Position numbers and translations under genes: made by a program. A model generated the notes under the pieces. It was not told the origin of the DNA and did not search any database. It saw only the letters and a program-made list of their open reading frames with translations. From NCBI GenBank assembly GCA_026195755.1, contig JAPHRL010000132.1:1-9220 (forward strand): DNA of 9,220 bases, in the 5' to 3' direction. This stretch comes from Kangiella sp. (GTDB taxonomy: Bacteria; Pseudomonadota; Gammaproteobacteria; Enterobacterales; Kangiellaceae). This document shows, piece after piece, positions 1 to 5,409 of the stretch (positions within the stretch are counted from its first letter, which is position 1; each line of letters opens with the position of its first letter).

Positions 1-21
1 ACAAGTCATGACTTGTCCTAC
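1..21. repeat. Palindromic repeat, CAAGTCATGACTTG core, cut by window edge
   Basis: The core CAAGTCATGACTTG (2-15) is a perfect 14-bp palindrome followed by TCCTAC. It matches the right part of the elements at 3099-3126 and 7275-7302. The left arm (expected GTAGGG) lies outside the window. It differs from the 3099 copy by a C/G swap that is compensated on the other arm. Confidence 0.75.
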
Positions 22-51
22 TTTTTTAAGGGCAGTGCATACTCGCTCTTG

Positions 52-77
52 GTAGGGGCAGACCAATGTGTCTGCCC
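52..77. repeat. GTAGGGGC palindromic repeat with AATGT loop
   Basis: GTAGGGG is followed by an 8-bp stem, GGGCAGAC (56-63) with GTCTGCCC (70-77), around a 6-nt loop. Read on the minus strand it is nearly the same as the repeats at 2911-2938 and 3132-3156, but the sixth stem pair is A-T instead of G-C. This is a compensated change. Confidence 0.75.
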
Positions 78-101
78 AAGTTTCAGAATCATACAAATTT
101 A

Positions 102-124
102 TAGGATGTGCCTTGGCACACCTA
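102..124. repeat. Short hairpin repeat TAGG-TGTGCC-TT-GGCACA-CCTA
   Basis: TAGG (102-105) pairs with CCTA (121-124). TGTGCC (107-112) pairs with GGCACA (115-120) around a TT turn, leaving one unpaired A at 106. The outer TAGG/CCTA ends resemble the rest of the GTAGGG...CCCTAC family. It lies 24 nt before the exporter ATPase start, so it would form a hairpin in the 5' leader if transcription begins upstream of it. Confidence 0.6.
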
Positions 125-148
125 GACAAACACAACCATGGTAACTAA

Positions 149-1081
149 ATGACAAAAGCATTATCCATTTCGAATTTAAGTAAAACCTATAAAAACGGTG
201 TGCAGGCCTTGAAGGGGATTGACCTGGAAGTTGAGAAGGGTGATTTCTTTGCTTTGCTTGGGCCTAACGGCGCCGGTAAATCCACCACTATCGGTATTAT
301 CAGTTCGCTGATTAATAAGACCGACGGTAAGGTCGAAGTGTTTGGCCACGACATTGATAAAGACTTAACCAACGCCAAGAAAATGCTTGGTCTGGTGCCG
401 CAGGAGTTTAACTTCAATATCTTTGAAGGTGTCGAGCAAATCATCTGGCAGCAAGCCGGTTATTATGGCATTGGTCGTAAAGAGGCGAAAAAGCGTGCCC
501 AGCCTTTGCTTGAACAACTGGGTTTATGGGACAAGCGCAAAAGCCCGGCCAGAGAGTTGTCGGGTGGTATGAAACGCCGCTTAATGATTGCTCGTGGCCT
601 TATTCATGATCCTAAGCTACTCATTCTGGATGAGCCAACAGCTGGCGTGGATATTGAAATCCGTCGCTCGATGTGGGAGTTCATGCAGGAACTGAATGAA
701 AAAGGCACGACCATTGTGTTGACTACTCACTATCTAGAAGAAGCAGAAAGTCTTTGTCGCAATATTGCGATTATTAATCACGGTGAGATCGTTGAAAACA
801 CCAACATGAAATCGCTGTTGGCAAAATTAGATATGGAAACTTTCGTGCTGGATACCACGGGGTTACCGGAGCAGCTGCCGCACATTCAGGGCTACGAAGT
901 GCGTCGTCGCGACGATACCACCCTTGAAGTGGATGTGCATAAAGGCGCTGGCGTGAATGGCGTTTTTTCAGCACTCAGCCAACAGGAAATTACCGTACTC
1001 AGTATGCGCAATAAAGCCAACCGCTTAGAGGAGTTGTTTGTCAGACTGACTGAAGATAAAGCGGGAGGGCAGGAATCATGA
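149..1081 (+). CDS. yadG: ABC exporter ATP-binding protein, YadG-like
   Basis: This is the cytoplasmic ATPase subunit of an ABC-2 type exporter; it hydrolyses ATP to drive the permease encoded next. The 310-aa protein has the complete nucleotide-binding set: Walker A GPNGAGKST (38-46), Q-loop Q85, signature LSGGM (137-141), Walker B LLILDEP (157-163), D-loop around 168 and switch histidine H194. A further domain of about 90 residues follows (about 215-310), ending in the NKANRLEELFVRL segment that I recall from E. coli YadG, whose length (about 308 aa) also fits. The substrate of YadGH is not established, and nothing here identifies one. The ATG at 149 lacks a clear Shine-Dalgarno sequence; a four-codon ORF (138-152) overlaps it as ATGA. 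The stop overlaps the next start, so the two subunits are translated as a coupled pair. The family call is strong; orthology to YadG is very likely. Confidence 0.95.
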   Translation: MTKALSISNLSKTYKNGVQALKGIDLEVEKGDFFALLGPNGAGKSTTIGIISSLINKTDGKVEVFGHDIDKDLTNAKKMLGLVPQEFNFNIFEGVEQIIWQQAGYYGIGRKEAKKRAQPLLEQLGLWDKRKSPARELSGGMKRRLMIARGLIHDPKLLILDEPTAGVDIEIRRSMWEFMQELNEKGTTIVLTTHYLEEAESLCRNIAIINHGEIVENTNMKSLLAKLDMETFVLDTTGLPEQLPHIQGYEVRRRDDTTLEVDVHKGAGVNGVFSALSQQEITVLSMRNKANRLEELFVRLTEDKAGGQES

Positions 1082-1839
1082 ACTTAGTCGCATTTCAAAC
1101 CATCGTCACCAAAGAAATTATCCGCTGGACTCGCATCTGGTCACAAACGTTGCTTCCACCAGCGATTACTATGACCCTTTATTTTGTCATTTTCGGAAAC
1201 CTGATCGGCTCACGCGTTGGTGAAATGGGCGGCTTCGGTTATATGGAATATATTGTTCCAGGCCTGATTATGATGTCGGTCATAACCAGCTCATACGGAA
1301 ATGTGGTGTCATCATTTTTTAGCGCTAAGTATCAGCGTTCGATTGAGGAGATGATGGTCTCGCCCGTATCTAACTGGGTTATTTTATTTGGCTTTGTCGG
1401 CGGTTGTGTTTTACGCGGATTATTAACCGGATTAATTGTTACCATCATTGCTTCTTTCTTTGTGGATTTGAAAGTCTACAATGCATTTGTGGTTATCAGC
1501 GTGGTCTTTTTGACGTCGGTCCTGTTCGCGATTGGTGGTTTTCTTAATGCGTTATTTGCACGCAAGTTTGATGACGTTGCCATTGTACCGACCTTTATTC
1601 TGACGCCGTTAACCTATCTGGGTGGTGTCTTTTACTCGATCAGTTTATTGCCTGAGTTCTGGCAAGGCGTATCGAAAGCTAACCCGATTATTTATATGGT
1701 GAATGCTTTCCGTTATGGTTTCCTGGGCGCCTCGGATATTGATATCACCGTTGCCTTCGTTCTCATCCTGGTATTCATTGTTGCGCTAACCAGCCTATCG
1801 ATCTATCTTCTGAATCGAGGTACTGGACTTCGTGCCTGA
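1078..1839 (+). CDS. yadH: ABC-2 type exporter permease, YadH-like
   Basis: This is the inner-membrane permease partner of the preceding ATPase. The 253-aa protein has about six hydrophobic segments (roughly 22-41, 58-79, 102-129, 134-158, 168-189, 223-245), as usual for ABC-2 membrane proteins. The conserved C-terminal block NPIIYMVNAFRYGFLG (202-217) and the LTPLTYLGGVFYS stretch (175-187) match the YadH subfamily as I remember it, as does the length (E. coli about 256 aa). The ATG at 1078 overlaps the upstream TGA (ATGA), with GGAGG at 1064-1068 about 9 nt upstream, which supports coupled translation. The stop lies 8 nt inside the next reading frame, so a third cistron belongs to the same transcript. 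The exported substrate is unknown. The permease has no ATP-binding motifs of its own and must work as a dimer with the ATPase. Confidence 0.95.
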   Translation: MNLVAFQTIVTKEIIRWTRIWSQTLLPPAITMTLYFVIFGNLIGSRVGEMGGFGYMEYIVPGLIMMSVITSSYGNVVSSFFSAKYQRSIEEMMVSPVSNWVILFGFVGGCVLRGLLTGLIVTIIASFFVDLKVYNAFVVISVVFLTSVLFAIGGFLNALFARKFDDVAIVPTFILTPLTYLGGVFYSISLLPEFWQGVSKANPIIYMVNAFRYGFLGASDIDITVAFVLILVFIVALTSLSIYLLNRGTGLRA

Positions 1840-2425
1840 GCAAGAAGCCAATCGCGTTATACCCATCTTCCCGTTACAGCGGGTTGTCTTTCCGGATAGT
1901 GTTCTCAGGTTACAAATATTTGAGCAACGCTATCTGGATATGATTGCCAAGCAGCTGTCGCAGCAACAAGGTTTCGGCGTTACCTTGATAAAGAAAGGCA
2001 ATGAAGCAGGCATTCCTGCAACCCCGTTTGAATTTGGTACCTATGTCGAAATCGTCGACTTCGACCAGAAAGATAACGGCCTATTGCTCATCACCTGCAT
2101 TGGCCAACAACGATTCCGTATCAACAGCCAAACCGTGATGCCTGACAAACTCATCACCGCCAATGTGTCCTGGCTTGACCCTTTAAAACAACGGGCAATA
2201 ACTGACGATCAATCGGAGCTACTTCATTTACTCAGCGATCTGTCCAAGCATCCGCAAGTGGATATTCTGGATGTGCCTGAGCGCTGGACTGAACTTGGTT
2301 TTGTGTTGGAGCGGTTAACTGAATATATGCCCATTACCGAAAAACAAAAACAGGCAGTATTAGAGGAGTCTGATTTGGATACTCGTATCGCAATGCTCTA
2401 TCAAATGTTGGGATGGTTAAAGTAA
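1832..2425 (+). CDS. Stand-alone LON substrate-binding (LonN) domain protein
   Basis: This 197-aa cytoplasmic protein consists essentially of one Lon N-terminal (PF02190-type) domain. The opening IPIFPLQRVVFPDSVLRLQIFEQRYLDMI block (10-38), FGTYVEIVDFDQ (68-79) and LLITCIGQQRFRI (85-97) are hallmark stretches. The C-terminal half (about 120-197) is helical, as in other short members. There is no AAA+ ATPase and no Ser-Lys protease domain, so it cannot itself be a Lon protease although such proteins are often annotated as peptidase S16. A binding or adaptor role is plausible but unproven. The GTG start at 1832 is forced: an in-frame TGA lies at 1811-1813, the only other upstream candidate is a CTG at 1823, and the next ATG is codon 37. 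GAGG at 1817-1820 gives a usable ribosome site. The 8-nt overlap with the permease implies translational coupling. Confidence 0.92.
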   Translation: MPEQEANRVIPIFPLQRVVFPDSVLRLQIFEQRYLDMIAKQLSQQQGFGVTLIKKGNEAGIPATPFEFGTYVEIVDFDQKDNGLLLITCIGQQRFRINSQTVMPDKLITANVSWLDPLKQRAITDDQSELLHLLSDLSKHPQVDILDVPERWTELGFVLERLTEYMPITEKQKQAVLEESDLDTRIAMLYQMLGWLK

Positions 2426-2619
2426 AATTGGAAGAGCAAGCTGAGGAAGAGTTAAAGCTGTCAAAATCTTTTACAAAAAATGCTTTAACAACCAAAAAAA
2501 CGGATCGACTAGTTAACATTTCTCAACCAAATCAATTAGATAAAATTATTGGCACGGTTTATGCTTACTATATAGATGAACACAGCAATTGTGTTTTATC
2601 CCCAGCTAAATTCTATTGA
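2413..2619 (+). CDS. Doubtful small ORF, 68 aa, unrecognised
   Basis: An uninterrupted reading frame starts with an ATG inside the last codons of the LON-domain gene (13-nt overlap) and ends just before the hairpins that close this operon. The product would be a soluble 68-aa peptide with a Lys/Glu-rich first third and a Tyr-rich last third (GTVYAYYIDEH). I recognise no domain, signal peptide or membrane segment. Only GGG lies directly before the ATG, too close to be a good ribosome site, though coupling to the overlapping gene could compensate. The region is more AT-rich than the upstream genes. A promoter-like pair and a possible small-RNA gene overlap its 3' part, which is an alternative explanation for the interval. 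Confidence 0.3.
   Translation: MVKVKLEEQAEEELKLSKSFTKNALTTKKTDRLVNISQPNQLDKIIGTVYAYYIDEHSNCVLSPAKFY
2549..2576 (+). promoter_or_regulatory. Candidate sigma-70 promoter TTGGCA-16-TATAGA
   Basis: TTGGCA (2549-2554) matches the -35 consensus at 5 of 6 positions. TATAGA (2571-2576) matches the -10 at 4 of 6, with a 16-nt spacer. Transcription would begin near 2583 and run about 120 nt to the terminator at 2703. The region is AT-rich, so a chance match is possible. Confidence 0.3.
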
Positions 2620-2703
2620 GACTAGCACTCTGCTAGAAGCTGAATAGAAAGCAGCTTATCAATGCGCAAGCCATTAGCCCACCTCACGGTGGGCTCTTTT
2701 TTT
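2583..2703 (+). ncRNA. Candidate small RNA or structured 3' UTR
   Basis: Three consecutive hairpins follow the last possible codon of the operon: CTAGCA/TGCTAG with a CTC loop (2622-2636), AAGCTG/CAGCTT with a 9-nt loop (2637-2657), and the intrinsic terminator (2676-2703). With the promoter-like pair at 2549-2576, this is the typical layout of a free-standing bacterial sRNA of about 120 nt. It could equally be the 3' end of the yadGH-LON transcript. It does not resemble an RNA family I know, and the 5' boundary is inferred. Confidence 0.3.
2676..2703 (+). terminator. Intrinsic terminator of the yadGH-LON operon
   Basis: A perfect 8-bp stem, AGCCCACC (2676-2683) with GGTGGGCT (2688-2695), closes a TCAC tetraloop and is followed by C and seven T (2697-2703). 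It is the only strong plus-strand terminator after the three-gene operon. Confidence 0.9.
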
Positions 2704-2793
2704 GTCCGAAAGAAATCTTCTTGTGCTGGAAAGTCGCTGTGAAATTGGTATCGGTGCGCTGGCCGACAACAGCACTTCATCTCTTCGTCTTTT

Positions 2794-2840
2794 GTACGGA
2801 CAACTCATGAGTACCCAACGTGGCAGACCCTTGTCCCTAC
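2794..2840 (+). repeat. Composite palindromic repeat, degraded copy
   Basis: The first part, GTACGGACAACTCATGAGT (2794-2812), copies the left arm and centre of the perfect palindrome at 3099-3126, with ACTCATGAGT (2803-2812) still symmetric. Its right arm is shortened to ACCCAAC. A second part, GGCAGACCCTTGTCCCTAC (2822-2840), ends in the family's CCCTAC terminus. The same first-part/second-part order recurs at 3099-3156 and 7275-7330. Confidence 0.6.
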
Positions 2841-2865
2841 GCACAATGTATAAATGTGCTCCATC

Positions 2866-2887
2866 GTAGGGCGGGCCTTGGCCCACC
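2866..2887. repeat. GTAGGGC palindromic repeat, GGGCC-TT-GGCCC core
   Basis: GTAGG leads into a stem GGCGGGCC (2870-2877) and GGCCCACC (2880-2887) around TT, with a single C/A mismatch. The outer GTAGGG matches the other family members. Confidence 0.65.
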
Positions 2888-2910
2888 AAACAATCCATTG
2901 TAATAACCAT

Positions 2911-2938
2911 TAGGGCAGGCACATTGGCCTGCCCCTAC
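2911..2938. repeat. CAGGC-ACATTG-GCCTG palindromic repeat
   Basis: TAGGG and CAGGC (2911-2920) pair with GCCTG and CCCCTA (2927-2937) around the loop ACATTG, with one extra C on the right. The inner 25 nt differ from the copy at 3132-3156 at one position only. They match the minus-strand reading of 52-77 except for one compensated base pair. Confidence 0.75.
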
Positions 2939-3012
2939 CAAGATAGGTTGGAAGCAGAGCCTGCTTATAAACCAAGCCCATCAATTAAACACACCTTTCT
3001 CAAGCTTGTTAT

Positions 3013-3030
3013 TCCGTGCTACGACACGGA
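3013..3030. repeat. Hairpin TCCGTG-CTACGA-CACGGA
   Basis: A perfect 6-bp inverted repeat (3013-3018 with 3025-3030) encloses CTACGA. Its arms differ from the GTAGGG family, so it is probably a second type of intergenic repeat. Nothing T-rich follows directly, so it does not look like a terminator. Confidence 0.45.
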
Positions 3031-3098
3031 GTCTGCTCTTTTCTCTTTGGCAGGCTGCCTCTACCAGAACTCATCGTGTGCTAAGTCTTTTGTTTTTT

Positions 3099-3156
3099 GT
3101 AGGGACAACTCATGAGTTGTCCCTACGTTCAGGCAGGCACATTGGCCTACCCCTAC
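3099..3156 (+). repeat. Composite palindromic repeat with a perfect 28-bp palindrome
   Basis: Positions 3099-3126 form a perfect 28-bp palindrome: GTAGGGACAACTCA (3099-3112) is followed by its exact reverse complement. Five bases later, GGCAGGC...GCCTACCCCTAC (3132-3156) is a near copy of 2914-2938 with one G-to-A change that breaks a stem pair. The two palindromes are joined by GTTCA. The locus at 7275-7330 has the same order and also starts its joint with GTTC. Confidence 0.85.
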
Positions 3157-3179
3157 GAAAAGCGAGCAATGAGTAGATC

Positions 3180-3213
3180 AAAAAAGCCGCTTACTTTGCA
3201 GTAAACGGCTTTT
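3180..3213 (-). terminator. Intrinsic terminator of the periplasmic coiled-coil gene
   Basis: AAAAGCCG (3182-3189) pairs with CGGCTTTT (3206-3213). A C/A mismatch follows, then TTAC pairs with GTAA around a 6-nt loop. On the minus strand the stem is followed by six T (complement of A3180-3185), 33 nt after the stop codon at 3246. On the plus strand only four T follow, so it could stop plus-strand readthrough more weakly. Confidence 0.88.
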
Positions 3214-3245
3214 GCATTTTTGAACTTAAGTCGATCAAGTCTGGA

Positions 3246-3776
3246 TTACTGAGCGCCACCTCGTAGGCTGTTTAACTCTTGAATCCAAGTTTGAACTTTA
3301 GGTTCTTTTTCCGTCATGGCTGCTATCAAGCTTGACTGATACTGTTGCTGTTTTTTCTGCAGCTCGGCATCATTCATAATCGCTGTACGTGCTTGGATAA
3401 ATTCTTTTTGATACTGGGTTAACTGATCTTGAATCATTTTTGCTTCTTCAGAATCTGGCTCAGTGTTTTGCAGTTTCTTTTGTAGCGCAACTACTTTTTC
3501 TTTTTTGTCTTTAGAAAATCCGGCTTCTGCGGCAGCTTTATCAAAACTGGCTTGAAGAGCCTTTTGCTCTTTCTGCAGTTCTGGGTTTTCTTTGACCACT
3601 TGATCCTGAACACTGGCAAGTTTGGTTTGAATCTCCATCACCTTTTGCTGTGATGCTACTTGCGCTGGTTGCTGGGTTGCTGGTGGCTGATTAGCAGGCG
3701 GCTGGTTCGCTTGTACCGATGCAACTACAAATAAGCTAGCGATTGGTAGGGTGAGTAGTTTTGTTGTAAGTCTCAT
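3246..3776 (-). CDS. Secreted Gln/Lys-rich coiled-coil protein, unrecognised
   Basis: I do not recognise the family. The start is set at 3776: on the minus strand GAGGAG stands a few bases before this ATG, and the protein then opens with a classic Sec signal peptide (MRLTTKLL, hydrophobic core to about 19, cleavage expected after SVQA at 23). A longer frame opens at 3839, but its extra 21 residues have no ribosome site and would bury the signal. The mature part, about 153 aa, begins with a low-complexity NQPPANQPPATQQP linker (24-37). It continues as charged, almost proline-free helix rich in Gln, Lys and Glu (about 42-172), probably coiled coil. Residues 64-84 and 136-156 resemble each other (ELQK.Q...Q.S...A..E), suggesting an internal duplication. 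There is no cysteine, hence no lipobox. A periplasmic chaperone-like or structural role is guesswork. The gene is monocistronic, with its own terminator. Confidence 0.85.
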   Translation of the reverse strand: MRLTTKLLTLPIASLFVVASVQANQPPANQPPATQQPAQVASQQKVMEIQTKLASVQDQVVKENPELQKEQKALQASFDKAAAEAGFSKDKKEKVVALQKKLQNTEPDSEEAKMIQDQLTQYQKEFIQARTAIMNDAELQKKQQQYQSSLIAAMTEKEPKVQTWIQELNSLRGGAQ

Positions 3777-3789
3777 AAATCTCCTCATG

Positions 3790-3801
3790 CACAATATTGT
3801 G
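3790..3801. promoter_or_regulatory. 12-bp palindrome CACAATATTGTG before the coiled-coil gene
   Basis: A perfect 12-bp palindrome lies 13 nt upstream of the revised start at 3776, directly before the GAGGAG ribosome site. It could be an operator half-site pair or a small 5' UTR hairpin close to the ribosome site. Chance is also possible in this AT-rich leader. Confidence 0.3.
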
Positions 3802-3910
3802 ACTTTAAAATAAAAACTTTGGGCACAACGCGCCCTCATGACGTCCGACAGGTATCAGTTTGAGAGTTCAAAATTTCTTAAAAAAATGCGGCTTAGAACA
3901 ATGTGATTAA

Positions 3911-3944
3911 TTAGCCTGAAAGCACCACCTTTGCTAAAGGCTAA
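3911..3944. other. Nested imperfect inverted repeat in spacer
   Basis: TTAGCC (3911-3916) pairs with GGCTAA (3939-3944), and AGCA (3921-3924) with TGCT (3932-3935), separated by unpaired bases. It lies in the 217-nt spacer between the fabV terminator and the coiled-coil gene, which otherwise shows only weak promoter-like sequence (minus-strand TATAGT at 3962-3957). The function is unknown. Confidence 0.2.
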
Positions 3945-3993
3945 GCATGACGGGCACTATAGAGAGATATAGGGAATTATGCGTATACATTAG

Positions 3994-4034
3994 CTGTTTA
4001 AAAAAACCGGCAAGATTGCCGGTTTTTTAAACAG
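3994..4034 (-). terminator. fabV: Strong bidirectional terminator after fabV
   Basis: A long inverted repeat reads CTGTTT, A-run, CCGGCAA, GA, TTGCCGG, six T, AAACAG (3994-4034), perfect except for one extra A. The GC core with flanking A and T runs acts as an intrinsic terminator on either strand. It begins 19 nt past the fabV stop codon at 4054 and separates fabV from the next minus-strand gene. Confidence 0.92.
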
Positions 4035-4053
4035 TAGAACTATAAAGATCGTG

Positions 4054-5235
4054 CTAGATGCGAGGATCAACATCCGCATCATAATCCACACCATCGACTT
4101 CAAAGCCAAAGAGCTTGAAGAATTCGTGCTGATAGCCTTTATAGTCTGAAATTTCATTGATATTTTCAGTGTTAGCAATCTGCCATAACTCTTCAACTTT
4201 TTGTTGAATCGAATCATCCAGCTCTTTTAAGTCCAAACGATAGCGACGTGTATCATCATAAATAGCATCATCACCATACATCTGATCCATGATTAAGCCT
4301 TTAATCTGATGAATCGGATCTTCGTGAACTCCATTTTCCTTCATCACTTTATAGAGCAATGAAATATATAAAGGCATCACAGGAATCGCAGAACTGGCTT
4401 GAGTAACGACCGCTTTTAGAACGGAAACATTCGCTGTGCCGTTGTATTTCTCTTGTAGTTTGCTGTGGATTGCATGAGAAGCACGATCAAGATCTTCTTT
4501 GGCTTTACCAATAGTGGCATGACCATAAATAGGCCAGGTCAATTTCTTACCAATGTAAGTGTAAGCAACGGTCTTAACGCCATCGGCTAAAACGCCAGCT
4601 TCATCAAGCGCTTTCATCCATAGCTCCCAATCTTCGCCACCCATCACTTTGATGGTGTTCTGAATATCATCTTCAGTGGCAGGATCAATGCTGATATCGT
4701 GAACAATACCTTTATCTGTGTTCAAGGTTTTTTCAGTAACCGCTTCACCGATAGGCTTCAATACTGACTTATAAACTTCACCGGTTTCTGGATCCTGACG
4801 ACGAGGAGAAGCCAATGAGTAAACCACCATATCGATTTTACCCATTTCTTCTTTGATGATTTTTATGGCATCTTCTTTGGCCTGATTTGAGAAAGCGTCA
4901 CCATTGATGCTTTTATTCCATAAACCTGCCTTGTCGGCGGCGATCTCAAAACCACGATTGTTGTACCAGCCTGCGGTACCTGTCTTAGATTCAGTCGGTT
5001 CTTTTTCAAAGAACAAACCTAAGGTTTTCGCGCCGTAACCAAAGGCCGACACGATACGTGAAGCCAGGCCATAACCGGTTGAAGAACCAATGACTAAAAC
5101 GTTTTTCGGGCCCGCATCAGCATTGGCTGGCATATTATTTTTAACATATTCAATCTGTTCATTAACATGAGCAACGCAGCCATGTGGGTGTGCTGTGGTA
5201 CAAACGAAACCACGAACTTTAGGCTTAATAACCAT
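4054..5235 (-). CDS. fabV: Trans-2-enoyl-ACP/CoA reductase, FabV type
   Basis: FabV catalyses the last step of each fatty-acid elongation cycle, NADH-dependent reduction of trans-2-enoyl-ACP (or CoA), in the cytoplasm. The 393-aa protein has the usual FabV length (about 390-400). It opens with the family's N-terminal block (VIKPKVRGFVCTTAHPHGC). The dinucleotide-binding loop VLVIGSSTGYGLASR lies at 46-60. The active-site signature Tyr-X8-Lys, wider than the X6 of FabI, is Y237 to K246 (IYGHATIGKAK). Y55, D113 and Y227 sit where I recall other catalytically important residues of Xanthomonas FabV. All are intact, so it should be active. The family is known for low sensitivity to triclosan. GGAG lies about 10 nt before the ATG on the minus strand, and a promoter-like TACAAT at 5273-5268 would give a short leader. 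It is monocistronic, divergent from the next gene and closed by a strong terminator. Confidence 0.97.
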   Translation of the reverse strand: MVIKPKVRGFVCTTAHPHGCVAHVNEQIEYVKNNMPANADAGPKNVLVIGSSTGYGLASRIVSAFGYGAKTLGLFFEKEPTESKTGTAGWYNNRGFEIAADKAGLWNKSINGDAFSNQAKEDAIKIIKEEMGKIDMVVYSLASPRRQDPETGEVYKSVLKPIGEAVTEKTLNTDKGIVHDISIDPATEDDIQNTIKVMGGEDWELWMKALDEAGVLADGVKTVAYTYIGKKLTWPIYGHATIGKAKEDLDRASHAIHSKLQEKYNGTANVSVLKAVVTQASSAIPVMPLYISLLYKVMKENGVHEDPIHQIKGLIMDQMYGDDAIYDDTRRYRLDLKELDDSIQQKVEELWQIANTENINEISDYKGYQHEFFKLFGFEVDGVDYDADVDPRI

Positions 5236-5267
5236 AAAAACTAATCTCCGGACAAAAATATGGCGCT

Positions 5268-5273
5268 ATTGTA
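5268..5273 (-). promoter_or_regulatory. fabV: Candidate -10 box for fabV
   Basis: On the minus strand TACAAT matches the -10 consensus at 5 of 6 positions, about 33 nt before the ATG. No convincing -35 is visible at the right distance, so the call is tentative. Confidence 0.35.
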
Positions 5274-5327
5274 ACGTTTTTTGCGGCCAAAGAGGTACTA
5301 CCAAAGCGAACGGGATTTGCCTAATAT

Positions 5328-5355
5328 GAGACAAAGTTCAAATCTATGCTATTCT
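5328..5355 (+). promoter_or_regulatory. Candidate extended -10 promoter for the DUF3592 gene
   Basis: GAGACA (5328-5333, 4 of 6) and TATTCT (5350-5355) are separated by 16 nt. The -10 is preceded by TG one base upstream (TGCTATTCT), the extended -10 pattern. The start codon is about 48 nt past the predicted transcription start. It lies within the 174-nt divergent spacer shared with fabV. Confidence 0.4.
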
Positions 5356-5409
5356 TCGATAACTCATTGAATTCATGGTTAAAAAATTATAAATGATTGG
5401 GGTTTAACA

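Larger units (their letters stand above)
2704..3179. other. Gene-free convergent region filled with palindromic repeats
   Basis: This stretch of about 475 nt lies between the ends of convergent transcripts. I see no credible gene in it. The open frames that cross it (for example 2674-2922 minus and 2924-3115 plus) run through palindromes and lack ribosome sites and recognisable protein. It holds at least seven short inverted repeats, listed separately. The parts between them (2704-2790 and 2941-3010) show nothing I can name. Confidence 0.7.

Noticed and set aside
187..444. Minus-strand ORF antisense to yadG
   Set aside because: It is a shadow of the strongly conserved ATPase coding frame (Walker A and Q-loop region).
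1832..2425. Calling this gene a Lon (S16) protease
   Set aside because: Only the N-terminal substrate-binding domain is present; the ATPase and Ser-Lys protease domains are absent.
2674..2922. 82-codon minus-strand ORF
   Set aside because: It runs through the operon terminator and several palindromic repeats, with no ribosome site and a low-complexity, Arg/Pro-rich translation.
2924..3115. 63-codon plus-strand ORF
   Set aside because: It starts inside one palindromic repeat and ends inside another; the translation is not protein-like.
2794..3156. CRISPR-like array
   Set aside because: The repeats are palindromes of different length and sequence with irregular spacing and no uniform spacers; no cas gene is present.
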